Positions 1 to 5,956 of a stretch of DNA of 11,646 nucleotides are shown piece by piece. Within the stretch, counting starts at the first letter, position 1, and every line of letters begins with the position of its first letter. Below the pieces are notes generated by a model. That model saw only the letters and a list, made by a program, of their open reading frames with translations. It had not been told where the DNA came from and did no database searches. The DNA is from an uncultured Oscillospiraceae bacterium (GTDB lineage: Bacteria > Bacillota > Clostridia > Oscillospirales > Ruminococcaceae). Both the position numbers and the translations under genes were made by a program. The stretch covers positions 1 through 11,646 of the forward strand of contig CAJUMS010000082.1 in NCBI GenBank assembly GCA_910587465.1, read 5' to 3'.

Positions 1-1
1 C

Positions 2-142
2 CCGAAGTCGACCGATCCCGAGCATTTGGCGGCGAATATCGACGTGTTCGACTTCGAACTTACCGAAAGTGAAATGTCCGATATAAATGCTCTCGACAAA
101 AACAAGCGCATATATAATTGGAAAGCGCCGAAAGAAAAATAG
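2..142 (+). CDS. aldo/keto reductase, C-terminal end (partial)
   Basis: The open frame enters from the window's left edge and ends at TAG 140-142, giving the last 46 residues of a protein. They start with PKSTDPEHL and continue through NIDVFDFELTESEM to a lysine-rich end. This matches the end of NADPH-dependent aldo/keto reductases, where the IPKS loop contacts the cofactor phosphate and is followed by an (E/A)N-x-x-(V/I)-FDFEL-(S/T)-x-x-(E/D)-M helix. The family normally has about 270-330 residues, so over 80% of the gene lies outside the window. The enzyme would be a cytosolic carbonyl reductase; the substrate cannot be told from this end. A strong terminator follows 22 bp later, so it is the last gene of its transcription unit. 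The family call is fairly sure; the specific function is unknown. Confidence 0.8.
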   Translation, partial: PKSTDPEHLAANIDVFDFELTESEMSDINALDKNKRIYNWKAPKEK

Positions 143-163
143 GAAGCGCGGCAAAATCATGGC

Positions 164-198
164 AAAATCTCTCATTGTGCGGGTGAGAGATTTTTTTT
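164..198 (+). terminator. rho-independent terminator after the aldo/keto reductase
   Basis: AAAATCTCTCA (164-174) pairs with TGAGAGATTTT (184-194), separated by a 9-nt loop, and the 3' arm runs into a block of eight T (191-198). This is a classic intrinsic terminator just downstream of the reductase stop codon. Confidence 0.85.
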
Positions 199-541
199 AT
201 CGTTTGCAAAAATATTTGGCACACCGCCCGTCACACCTCATATTATGTAGTAGGATATCCGCTTTGCAAAAGAAACGCGAAAGAAGCACTTATCGACAAA
301 GCTCTTCGGGCTTAAGAGCAGACTCATGCGGCGGCGCTTGCCGTAGCTTACGGGCTTTTCCGAAATCGTCGTCTCTTTTCGCTTCGTAAACCCTCGGATT
401 CGATTCGCGACAGCGCGCGTCCCGTTCGAAGAGAGGGCGCGGCGCGGAAGGAGAGGGCGGGTCGGCGGCTTTGCGGCGAAAGCAAGCGTCTTCGTATGAA
501 CTGCAAATCGGATAATCAAATAATAAACGGAGGAACTCAAA
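199..541. other. gene-free, GC-rich spacer of unknown nature
   Basis: No convincing gene lies here. The open frames on both strands have arginine- and serine-rich, low-information translations with no domain I recognise and no good ribosome binding site. The block is unusual for an intergenic region: GC is about 60% at 301-360 and 73% at 421-480, whereas the spacer at 901-960 is about 25%. It contains small hairpins: GCTCTT/AAGAGC at 301-319, and CCGTA/TACGG with a 3-nt loop at 341-353. It also holds an 18-nt string identical to a universal 16S rRNA segment (220-237). It ends just before a 5'-truncated gene. It could be an interspersed repeat, the scar of a rearrangement, or an assembly join. 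Confidence 0.5.
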
Positions 542-907
542 ATGTTTAACAACGGATGCGGGTGCGGAAACGATTATGTAGCTGTTGACCCTCACGGAGA
601 CATTTACCCGTGTCACCAGTTTGTGGGAATAGACAAGTGGAAAATGGGCAACCTAAACGATGGCACGTTCAACGACGAGATCAAAACCTATTTTGCGAAA
701 ACACACCTTTACTCCAAGGGCGGCTGTGCGGACTGCTGGGCGAAATTCTACTGCTCGGGCGGCTGCAACGCGAACTCGTTCATATACGAGGGCGACTGCC
801 GCAAGCCGCACAAGCTCTCCTGCGAGCTGCAAAGAAAACGGCTGGAATGCGCGCTGGCGCTGGCGGTGGACAAGGTCGTCAAACAAGGGAACAGTGATGT
901 AAATTAG
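542..907 (+). CDS. orphan SPASM domain, C-terminal part of a SCIFF-maturase-like radical SAM protein (probably truncated)
   Basis: The 121-residue product is a complete SPASM (auxiliary iron-sulfur cluster) domain without the radical SAM core. Visible ligand pattern: Cys6/Cys8, then G19-x4-C24 in GDIYPCHQFVG, then C62-x2-C65-x5-C71-x3-C75 in the segment ending FYCSGGC, then C86, C94 and C103. YPCHQFVG, FYCSGGC and CELQRKR-x-ECA closely resemble the end of maturases that form thioether links in SCIFF (six cysteines in forty-five residues) peptides. Those enzymes are about 450 residues long and have a CxxxCxxC motif near the N-terminus; both the core and the small SCIFF peptide gene are missing here. 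An in-frame TAA (524-526) lies 18 nt upstream of the ATG, so the frame is not open further left. A good GGAGG (529-533) precedes ATG 542, so it may still be translated. Without the core it cannot perform SAM radical chemistry alone. Most likely a 5'-deleted remnant or assembly artefact; a stand-alone accessory domain is less likely. Confidence 0.75.
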   Translation: MFNNGCGCGNDYVAVDPHGDIYPCHQFVGIDKWKMGNLNDGTFNDEIKTYFAKTHLYSKGGCADCWAKFYCSGGCNANSFIYEGDCRKPHKLSCELQRKRLECALALAVDKVVKQGNSDVN

Positions 908-1008
908 AATTTATCGCAATAATTTACTCCCACTTATGTTATAAAAACCATCATTGTGTTTTAATTATTTATTCAAAATAACTTCACGCATTATACACAA
1001 TAGGGATT

Positions 1009-1014
1009 TATAAT
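1009..1014 (+). promoter_or_regulatory. candidate -10 box for the HtrA-like protease gene
   Basis: A perfect TATAAT lies about 53 bp before the start codon in AT-rich DNA. The best -35 match, TTCACG at 983-988, is 20 bp away, longer than usual, so promoter strength is uncertain. No terminator was seen between the SPASM ORF and this site, so read-through is also possible. Confidence 0.35.
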
Positions 1015-1066
1015 TTAGACATAACAGAAAGTCAACAGAATAGTCTGTTTTATAGGAGGAATTATT

Positions 1067-2413
1067 ATGAATGACTTTAACGAATTTGACAATGTACAGA
1101 AATTTTCCACCGAGAATACACAGCCGGAGGTTCAGGCAGTGCCCGTTCAGCCTGTTCAGCCCGTTCGCCCCGCCAAAAAGCACAAAGGCGCTACGCTCAA
1201 GGTTATGGCGATGATAGCTGCGGTTGCTATCATCGGAGGCGGCGCGGGGTTTGGCGGCGCGTATATCGCAGGCAAGTCCATGAATTCCGCGGTAGTTTCG
1301 GGCAGCAATGATCGCGGCAATTCAAGCGACCACATCTCTCCCGTAAATTCGGACAATATCAACTCTGCACCTACGCTGAATGAGCTTCAGCAAGACGTTG
1401 CCATAAAGCACAACATCAGCGACGAGGTCGAGTACAACTCCGACGGAACATATATGTATACCAGAGATCTGGTAAAGGCAGTTCAGGACAGCATCGTATA
1501 CATCGAGGTGTTTGTTAATTCGCGCGGCAAGAGTACGCTCTACGGCTCGGCGAGCGGCATCATCATCTCCAAGGACGGTTATATCGTGACAAATAACCAC
1601 GTTGTCGAGGATGCCGATTCGTACACCGTTAAGGTCAACAATACCGACCCGAAAACGGGAATCTCCGCATCCGAGACTTACGACGCGGAGCTTGTCGGTT
1701 CGGATGCGGACACCGATCTCGCGGTGCTGAAGATCAAGGCTAACGATCTCCCCGCGGCAGTTCTCGGAGACTCCAATCAGCTCCACCTTGGCGATGACGT
1801 AATCGCGATAGGAAATCCTCTCGGTCTTGAGACCTCCATCTCCAAGGGTGTTGTTTCGGGTCTTAACCGCCAGATATCCGACAGCGCGCGCGGACTGTCC
1901 TCCATCCAGACAGACGCAGGCATCAACAGCGGTAACTCGGGCGGCGCAATGTTCAATATGTATGGAGAGGTTGTCGGTGTTGTAAACTCCAAATACGTGT
2001 ACGACTATGCGGAGAGCCTTGGCTTTGCGATAACGATCAACGAAGCCCGCGATGTTATTGATGATCTCATCTCAAAGGGCTATGTTTCGGGACGCGCAGT
2101 GCTTGGCATATCCTATAATCCTATCAACGAGTATACGGCTTCGTTCCGCGGAATGACGGCGGGTCTGCTTGTAGCGGAAATAAATCAGGATATGGCAGTT
2201 GCGAAGAGCGGTCTTATTGTCGGCGATACGATTACCGAGATTGACGGCGAATACGTGTTTGACGATGACGGCAACACCACGACTATCAGCGAGATACTTG
2301 CGGGCAAAAAGCCCGGCGATACCATTACCGTAACGGTTGCAAGAGCGGATTCTCTCGGAAGAGTAAGAAAAATGGATATCGAGGTCGAGCTTTCCGAATA
2401 CCGCGGCAACTGA
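1067..2413 (+). CDS. htrA: membrane-anchored HtrA/DegP-type serine protease with PDZ domain
   Basis: This 448-residue S1C-family protease should act outside the cytoplasmic membrane in quality control of misfolded secreted and envelope proteins. Order of parts: a cytoplasmic tail (1-45) with a VQPVQPVRP proline-rich stretch, one membrane segment (about 46-68), a linker rich in Ser, Asn and Asp (70-130), the trypsin-like domain (about 135-335) and one PDZ domain (about 345-440). The catalytic triad is visible: His178 in TNNHVV, Asp217 in TDLAVLKI, and Ser291 in GINSGNSGGA. Length and layout match Firmicute HtrA/HtrB/YyxA proteins. ATG 1067 is well supported by AGGAGG (1054-1059) seven bases upstream. 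The gene stands alone, with a strong terminator behind it and unrelated neighbours. In Bacillus such genes answer to secretion stress through CssRS; no recognisable CssR or CtsR site was seen here. Family call very sure; which paralogue is uncertain. Confidence 0.95.
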   Translation: MNDFNEFDNVQKFSTENTQPEVQAVPVQPVQPVRPAKKHKGATLKVMAMIAAVAIIGGGAGFGGAYIAGKSMNSAVVSGSNDRGNSSDHISPVNSDNINSAPTLNELQQDVAIKHNISDEVEYNSDGTYMYTRDLVKAVQDSIVYIEVFVNSRGKSTLYGSASGIIISKDGYIVTNNHVVEDADSYTVKVNNTDPKTGISASETYDAELVGSDADTDLAVLKIKANDLPAAVLGDSNQLHLGDDVIAIGNPLGLETSISKGVVSGLNRQISDSARGLSSIQTDAGINSGNSGGAMFNMYGEVVGVVNSKYVYDYAESLGFAITINEARDVIDDLISKGYVSGRAVLGISYNPINEYTASFRGMTAGLLVAEINQDMAVAKSGLIVGDTITEIDGEYVFDDDGNTTTISEILAGKKPGDTITVTVARADSLGRVRKMDIEVELSEYRGN

Positions 2414-2437
2414 TACCTTTAAATGAAAATTTATAAT

Positions 2438-2472
2438 AAAACTCGGCAGTGTGTGTCACTTCCGAGTTTTTT
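2438..2472 (+). terminator. rho-independent terminator after the HtrA-like protease
   Basis: AAAACTCGG (2438-2446) pairs with CCGAGTTTT (2462-2470), with an extra inner AGTG/CACT pairing across a TGTGT loop, followed by a run of T to 2472. It separates the protease from the ABC transporter operon. Confidence 0.88.
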
Positions 2473-2491
2473 ATTTCATTACAGAAAAATA

Positions 2492-2503
2492 TGACAAATG
2501 TCA
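2492..2503. promoter_or_regulatory. candidate operator palindrome TGACA-AA-TGTCA
   Basis: A perfect inverted repeat with 5-bp arms and a 2-bp spacer, centred about 30 bp before the -35 box and roughly 65 bp before the likely transcription start of the ABC operon. NarL/LuxR-family regulators often bind short inverted repeats at such activator positions, and the operon encodes one. A partly similar AGTCAC (2522-2527) lies about two helical turns downstream and could be a half-site. Function is inferred from position and symmetry only. Confidence 0.4.
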
Positions 2504-2527
2504 CAGTGAAAATCTATCAAAAGTCAC

Positions 2528-2556
2528 TTGCCCGCTCGGTGTGGATATGATATACT
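2528..2556 (+). promoter_or_regulatory. sigma-A promoter of the ABC transporter/two-component operon
   Basis: TTGCCC (2528-2533), a 17-bp spacer, then TATACT (2551-2556) with TGA immediately before it, an extended -10 (TGn). The -35 is imperfect, which suits an activated promoter. The transcript would start near 2563, leaving a very short leader. Confidence 0.7.
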
Positions 2557-2580
2557 TATATACGGAAAGGCGGTAGAGCA

Positions 2581-3528
2581 ATGAAAGAATTTTTGAGCGT
2601 ACAAAATCTTGTAAAGAATTACGGAGACTTCTGCGCGGTCGACGACCTGAGCTTTTCGGTCGGCGAGCGCGAGATATTCGGACTTCTCGGTCCCAACGGC
2701 GCGGGAAAATCCACCACCATGAACGTTATAACGTCACTTTGCGATTTTGGCAAAGGCAGCGTCACGGTGGACGGAATGGATATTGTAAAGGATAAAGAAA
2801 AGGTACGGCGGTTTATCGGTATGGTGCCGCAGGAAATAGCGCTGTATCCGTTTTTGAACGCGGAAGAAAACGTAAAATTTTTTGCCTCGTTGTACGGATT
2901 AAAGGGCAAGGAACTGAATTCGGCGGCGCGCGAGGCTCTCGAATTCGTAGGTCTGTCCGACCGCGCGAAGATGAAACCGAAAAAGATGTCGGGCGGTATG
3001 AAGCGGCGCTTGAATATCGCGTGCGGAATAGCACACCACCCCAAGCTGATAATAATGGACGAACCCACGGTAGGCGTTGACGCGCAGTCGCGCGAGCACA
3101 TCCTTGGCTCAATAAAGACCCTTCGCGAGCGCGGCGCAACCGTAATTTATACTTCTCATTACATGAACGAGGTTGAGGATATCTGCGACAGGATAGCGAT
3201 AATCGACCACGGAAAATTTGTCGCGTGCGGCACGGAGCAGGAGCTTATCTCGATGGTAAGCGACAGCAAGGCGCTGAAGATATCCACTGAGGTAAGGGCG
3301 AACTTTCCTGCCGACGATTTGATAAGCGAGTTTTCAATGCTCCCCAACGTGAAAAAGGCACGTATCGACAATGGCGAGATCATTCTCGAGATCAACGCGT
3401 CGTGCAAGGACTTCACGCTTTTTCTTGAGCATATCCAAAAGCGCGGACTGCCAATCTGCGGTATAACCTCCGAGTCCATGAACCTCGAAGACGTGTTTAT
3501 TGCTCTGACGGGCAGAGAACTGAGGTAG
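2581..3528 (+). CDS. ABC transporter ATP-binding protein (DrrA/NatA/LnrL type)
   Basis: A 315-residue cytoplasmic ATPase that should drive the two permeases encoded next. All nucleotide-binding motifs are present: Walker A GPNGAGKST (37-45), Q-loop Gln84 in VPQE, signature MSGGMKRRL (136-144), Walker B LIIMDEP (156-162) with catalytic Glu161, and H-loop His193 in TSHYM. After residue 225 comes the C-terminal extension of this subfamily, ending in SMNLEDVFIALTGREL. ABC-2 exporters of drugs, lantibiotics, sodium or linearmycins use this type of ATPase, and LnrL of B. subtilis is about the same length. ATG 2581 begins the conserved MKEFLSVQNLVKNYG start; a GGAAAGG stretch lies upstream and no better in-frame start exists. 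It is the first gene of the operon, directly after a clear promoter. The biochemical role is sure; the substrate is not. Confidence 0.95.
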   Translation: MKEFLSVQNLVKNYGDFCAVDDLSFSVGEREIFGLLGPNGAGKSTTMNVITSLCDFGKGSVTVDGMDIVKDKEKVRRFIGMVPQEIALYPFLNAEENVKFFASLYGLKGKELNSAAREALEFVGLSDRAKMKPKKMSGGMKRRLNIACGIAHHPKLIIMDEPTVGVDAQSREHILGSIKTLRERGATVIYTSHYMNEVEDICDRIAIIDHGKFVACGTEQELISMVSDSKALKISTEVRANFPADDLISEFSMLPNVKKARIDNGEIILEINASCKDFTLFLEHIQKRGLPICGITSESMNLEDVFIALTGRELR

Positions 3529-3529
3529 T

Positions 3530-3599
3530 GTTTGAATTAAATTTTCAAACCTCAGGTTTTACGCTTTTTGGACTTCGTCCAAAATTTTGCTGCGCAAAA
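3530..3599 (+). repeat. cluster of four small hairpins between ATPase and permease genes
   Basis: Starting just after the ATPase stop codon: GTTTGAA/TTCAAAC (3530-3536/3544-3550); AAACC/GGTTT with a TCA loop (3547-3559), overlapping the first; TTTTGGAC/GTCCAAAA with a TTC loop (3566-3584); and TTTTGC/GCAAAA with a TGC loop (3585-3599), abutting the third. All stems are perfect and three of the loops are 3 nt. A fifth of the same style follows at 3623-3641. They may act as intra-operon processing or stability elements, or belong to a family of small palindromic genomic repeats. Confidence 0.6.
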
Positions 3600-3622
3600 C
3601 CACACAAAACGCGAAAGGAGAT

Positions 3623-3641
3623 GTGCTCCCTGCGGGAGCAC
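3623..3641 (+). promoter_or_regulatory. perfect hairpin between Shine-Dalgarno and start codon of permease 1
   Basis: GTGCTCCC (3623-3630) pairs with GGGAGCAC (3634-3641) across a TGC loop. It separates AAAGGAG (3614-3620) from the chosen ATG at 3652. With the hairpin folded, the effective spacing from AAAGGAG falls to about 12 nt. CTCC (3626-3629) could instead pair with the upstream GGAG (3617-3620), so two exclusive folds are possible. Structure is seen; regulatory role is inferred. Confidence 0.5.
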
Positions 3642-3651
3642 GATTAAAAAT

Positions 3652-4746
3652 ATGCTGCATGTAATTTTAAACGAGATACGCTCCTGTTTCCGCAACGGCT
3701 CGACGTTGTTTTTCAGTATTCTGTTCCCAAGCCTCTGCACTTTTTTCCTCGGTACTCTGCTCGAAAGCATTGAAGTCGCGGACAGCGTAGTAGGCGAACT
3801 GAATATCGCGTACTGCATTGAAACAAGCGATTATTCCGCGGACGCTTTCGAGGAATTTATTCTCGCACTCGACGAGGAAGAGGTCGTCAGCGCCGAGAAG
3901 ATAACCGCAGACGAGCTTGAGAGAGCTGCCGAAAAATATTCCGCCGCAGTGAATTTAAACGGTTCGGAGATAACGATCTACAACGGCACCAGCGCCGTAC
4001 AGAACCGCACGATAAAAGCGCTGATCGACGGTTACAACCAGACCGCGGCGGCATATATGTCGGTCGTTGAAACAAACCCGCAGGCTCTTATGGGTACAGA
4101 GCTGCCGGAGGATAATTACGTTCAGCCGCACGATTTCGGCAGAACGCGCACCATGATGGACTATTACGCGGTCGCGATGACGGTGGTAATCGTGTTTTTC
4201 GGCTCGTGCATTGCGGGCGCGTCGGCGTACAGCGATGAATACGCCAACAGTACCATACTCCGTCTAAATTCCGCTCCGATAAGCAAAACAGCCGTCTACT
4301 TCGGAAAAATACTCGGCTATCTGCCGCTTGTGCTGGTGCAGGTCGGTACGGTAATGGTTGCCAGCACTCTGTTTTTCGGTGCGCATTATTGCAATGATCT
4401 TGGCGGAAATCTGATGCTTTTCACAATGTTCGTATGTTCGTCATTGGCATTGCTGGCAGTCGGTGTACTGTTAAATCTCCTTTTTGAAAAAATGCAGCCG
4501 TGGGCTGTTCTTATGCCGCTTCTGTGGGTAATGCTCTTCTTTTCGGGAGTATTTCAAAAGGACATCGAAATCAAGGGAGTATCCGATTATTTCCCGTCGC
4601 GGATAATTCTTGACGCGGCGTTTGATCTTACGGTATTTTCAAGGAACGGTAAAGCGTTAAACGTTACCGTATGGTCGATCATAATATTCGCGGCGCTGAT
4701 AATTCTCGGCTGTATCAAAGTTAATTCAAGGAGAAAGAACACATGA
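3652..4746 (+). CDS. ABC-2 type permease, first subunit (LnrM/NatB-like)
   Basis: A 364-residue membrane protein with the ABC-2 layout: one N-terminal helix (about 17-37), a large extracytoplasmic domain (about 40-168), then five helices (about 171-193, 220-243, 253-278, 284-301, 339-355). The stretch FFSGVFQKDIEI after the fifth helix, with a short re-entrant segment, is typical of drug and NatB-like permeases. It should pair with the next permease and the preceding ATPase. The frame is open from 3568, but those extra 28 codons run through hairpin DNA and read as unlikely sequence, while MLHVILNEIRSCFRNG from ATG 3652 is a normal start for this family. The stop overlaps the next start in ATGA (4743-4746), showing translational coupling. 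The hairpin between its ribosome binding site and ATG is odd. Family call sure; substrate unknown. Confidence 0.9.
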   Translation: MLHVILNEIRSCFRNGSTLFFSILFPSLCTFFLGTLLESIEVADSVVGELNIAYCIETSDYSADAFEEFILALDEEEVVSAEKITADELERAAEKYSAAVNLNGSEITIYNGTSAVQNRTIKALIDGYNQTAAAYMSVVETNPQALMGTELPEDNYVQPHDFGRTRTMMDYYAVAMTVVIVFFGSCIAGASAYSDEYANSTILRLNSAPISKTAVYFGKILGYLPLVLVQVGTVMVASTLFFGAHYCNDLGGNLMLFTMFVCSSLALLAVGVLLNLLFEKMQPWAVLMPLLWVMLFFSGVFQKDIEIKGVSDYFPSRIILDAAFDLTVFSRNGKALNVTVWSIIIFAALIILGCIKVNSRRKNT

Positions 4747-5879
4747 GAAAAATATTATTGATATTTCAAAACAGCATTCTCCGAAACAAGCTTGCGATAG
4801 CTCTAGCGATATCCGCTGCCGCGCTTATGAGCTTTATCTTCTACGGAAAAACGAACGCCGACGCCGGAGTTTATACGGAGGATACGGTAAGCGTCGGAAT
4901 TGTTGACAGCGATAACAGCGCGCTTTCAGAGAACCTCGGAAAATATTTCACGGATTCCCTCGGAATGGAAGCAATTTACGAAAATTACGATATTTTGTCT
5001 ACCCGCTTGATTGACAGACAAATTTCTGCTATAATAGAAGTACCGCGGGGATTTGAAAGCTCGGCGATAAGCGGCACTCCCGAAAAGCTCGAAATAACCA
5101 CCCTCGACGACTACGCGAATTCCGCCTTTATCGAGGCTTATATAAACTCTTATATGCGCGGGGTTTCGGTGATATCGCAGGCAGCCGACAATAATGCGGA
5201 GACGTTCTCAAAAATGCTCTCCTCGCAGAAAGCGCCGAATACGGTAACGCTTGCCGAAGCAAACTCGCAAACCGATAAACGCGTAAAGACCGCAGACGCT
5301 TATGATCTGTCGGTCGGCTTTATGCTGATGGTGATCTCGGGAATAACCGTTTTCATCTCCAATCAGATACTTGTCGACAGGCAGCTTGGCACACTTGACC
5401 GAATGAAATGCTCGTCGCTGAAGTCGTCCGAATACGTTATCGGGATAAGCCTGTTCGGGGTGCTTTGCTGTACGGCGGCAAATCTGCTGTTCAATCTGTT
5501 CGCGTATTCGATAGGCGGAGAAATGCCCGTGCCGCTTTGGATAGCGCTCGGGGCAAACGAGCTGTTTATGCTGTTCTCGGTGGGGCTTGCAATGCTGTTC
5601 GCGCTGCTGGTGAACGATCAGCGCTCGCTTATGACTATCGGCGTAGGCTATGCGACCATCGGTAGTATGCTGGGCGGCGCATGGTTTCCGATAGAGCTGG
5701 AGCTTGGATTTGTCAGCAACATAGCGAAGATATTCCCGCAGTACTGGCTTATGGACTTATTGAGAAAATACCCCGACGATCCTAATTTCAACGTCCTGCC
5801 AAACGTCTGCATACTCGCACTGTCGTCAGTTCTGGTGTATCTTGTTTCTGCGGTGATTTTCACTAGGAAGAACGCTTGA
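4743..5879 (+). CDS. ABC-2 type permease, second subunit (LnrN-like)
   Basis: A 378-residue membrane protein with the same plan as its upstream partner: helix 1 at about 17-35, an extracytoplasmic domain (36-185), and five helices (about 188-208, 231-255, 265-290, 295-313, 353-373). The GGAWFPIE segment at 311-318 and the following P-x-Y-W-x-x-x-L-L stretch (332-340) are typical of ABC-2 drug-export permeases. Two different permeases with one ATPase match the LnrLMN arrangement. ATG 4743 overlaps the previous stop by 4 bp and has AAGGAG (4728-4733) nine bases upstream. The next gene begins within about 80 bp. The two permeases are similar in size and topology, so they probably arose by an old duplication and form a heterodimer. 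Substrate unknown. Confidence 0.9.
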   Translation: MRKILLIFQNSILRNKLAIALAISAAALMSFIFYGKTNADAGVYTEDTVSVGIVDSDNSALSENLGKYFTDSLGMEAIYENYDILSTRLIDRQISAIIEVPRGFESSAISGTPEKLEITTLDDYANSAFIEAYINSYMRGVSVISQAADNNAETFSKMLSSQKAPNTVTLAEANSQTDKRVKTADAYDLSVGFMLMVISGITVFISNQILVDRQLGTLDRMKCSSLKSSEYVIGISLFGVLCCTAANLLFNLFAYSIGGEMPVPLWIALGANELFMLFSVGLAMLFALLVNDQRSLMTIGVGYATIGSMLGGAWFPIELELGFVSNIAKIFPQYWLMDLLRKYPDDPNFNVLPNVCILALSSVLVYLVSAVIFTRKNA

Positions 5880-5956
5880 TACATTTATGTTCATTCAACC
5901 TAACGGTCTACAGGAATGAAAAAAAAGATATAAGAAACCTGAATGGGATCAAAAAA

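Noticed and set aside
150..169. Direct repeat GGCAAAATC at 150-158 and 161-169
   Set aside because: Only 9 bp, with no third copy or flanking signature; the second copy is partly used by the terminator stem, so chance duplication is enough.
87..389. Plus-strand frame of 100 codons across the reductase end and terminator
   Set aside because: It starts inside the reductase coding region, runs through a strong intrinsic terminator, and its translation is basic with no recognisable domain.
238..616. Two overlapping minus-strand frames of about 105 codons in the GC-rich block
   Set aside because: Arginine/serine-rich translations without motifs, no ribosome binding site, and overlap with the SPASM ORF. 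Long frames are expected in GC-rich DNA by chance.
3568..3651. Upstream extension of permease 1 by 28 codons
   Set aside because: The extension reads through the hairpin cluster, gives a Cys/Arg-rich peptide unlike permease starts, and has no ribosome binding site at 3568.
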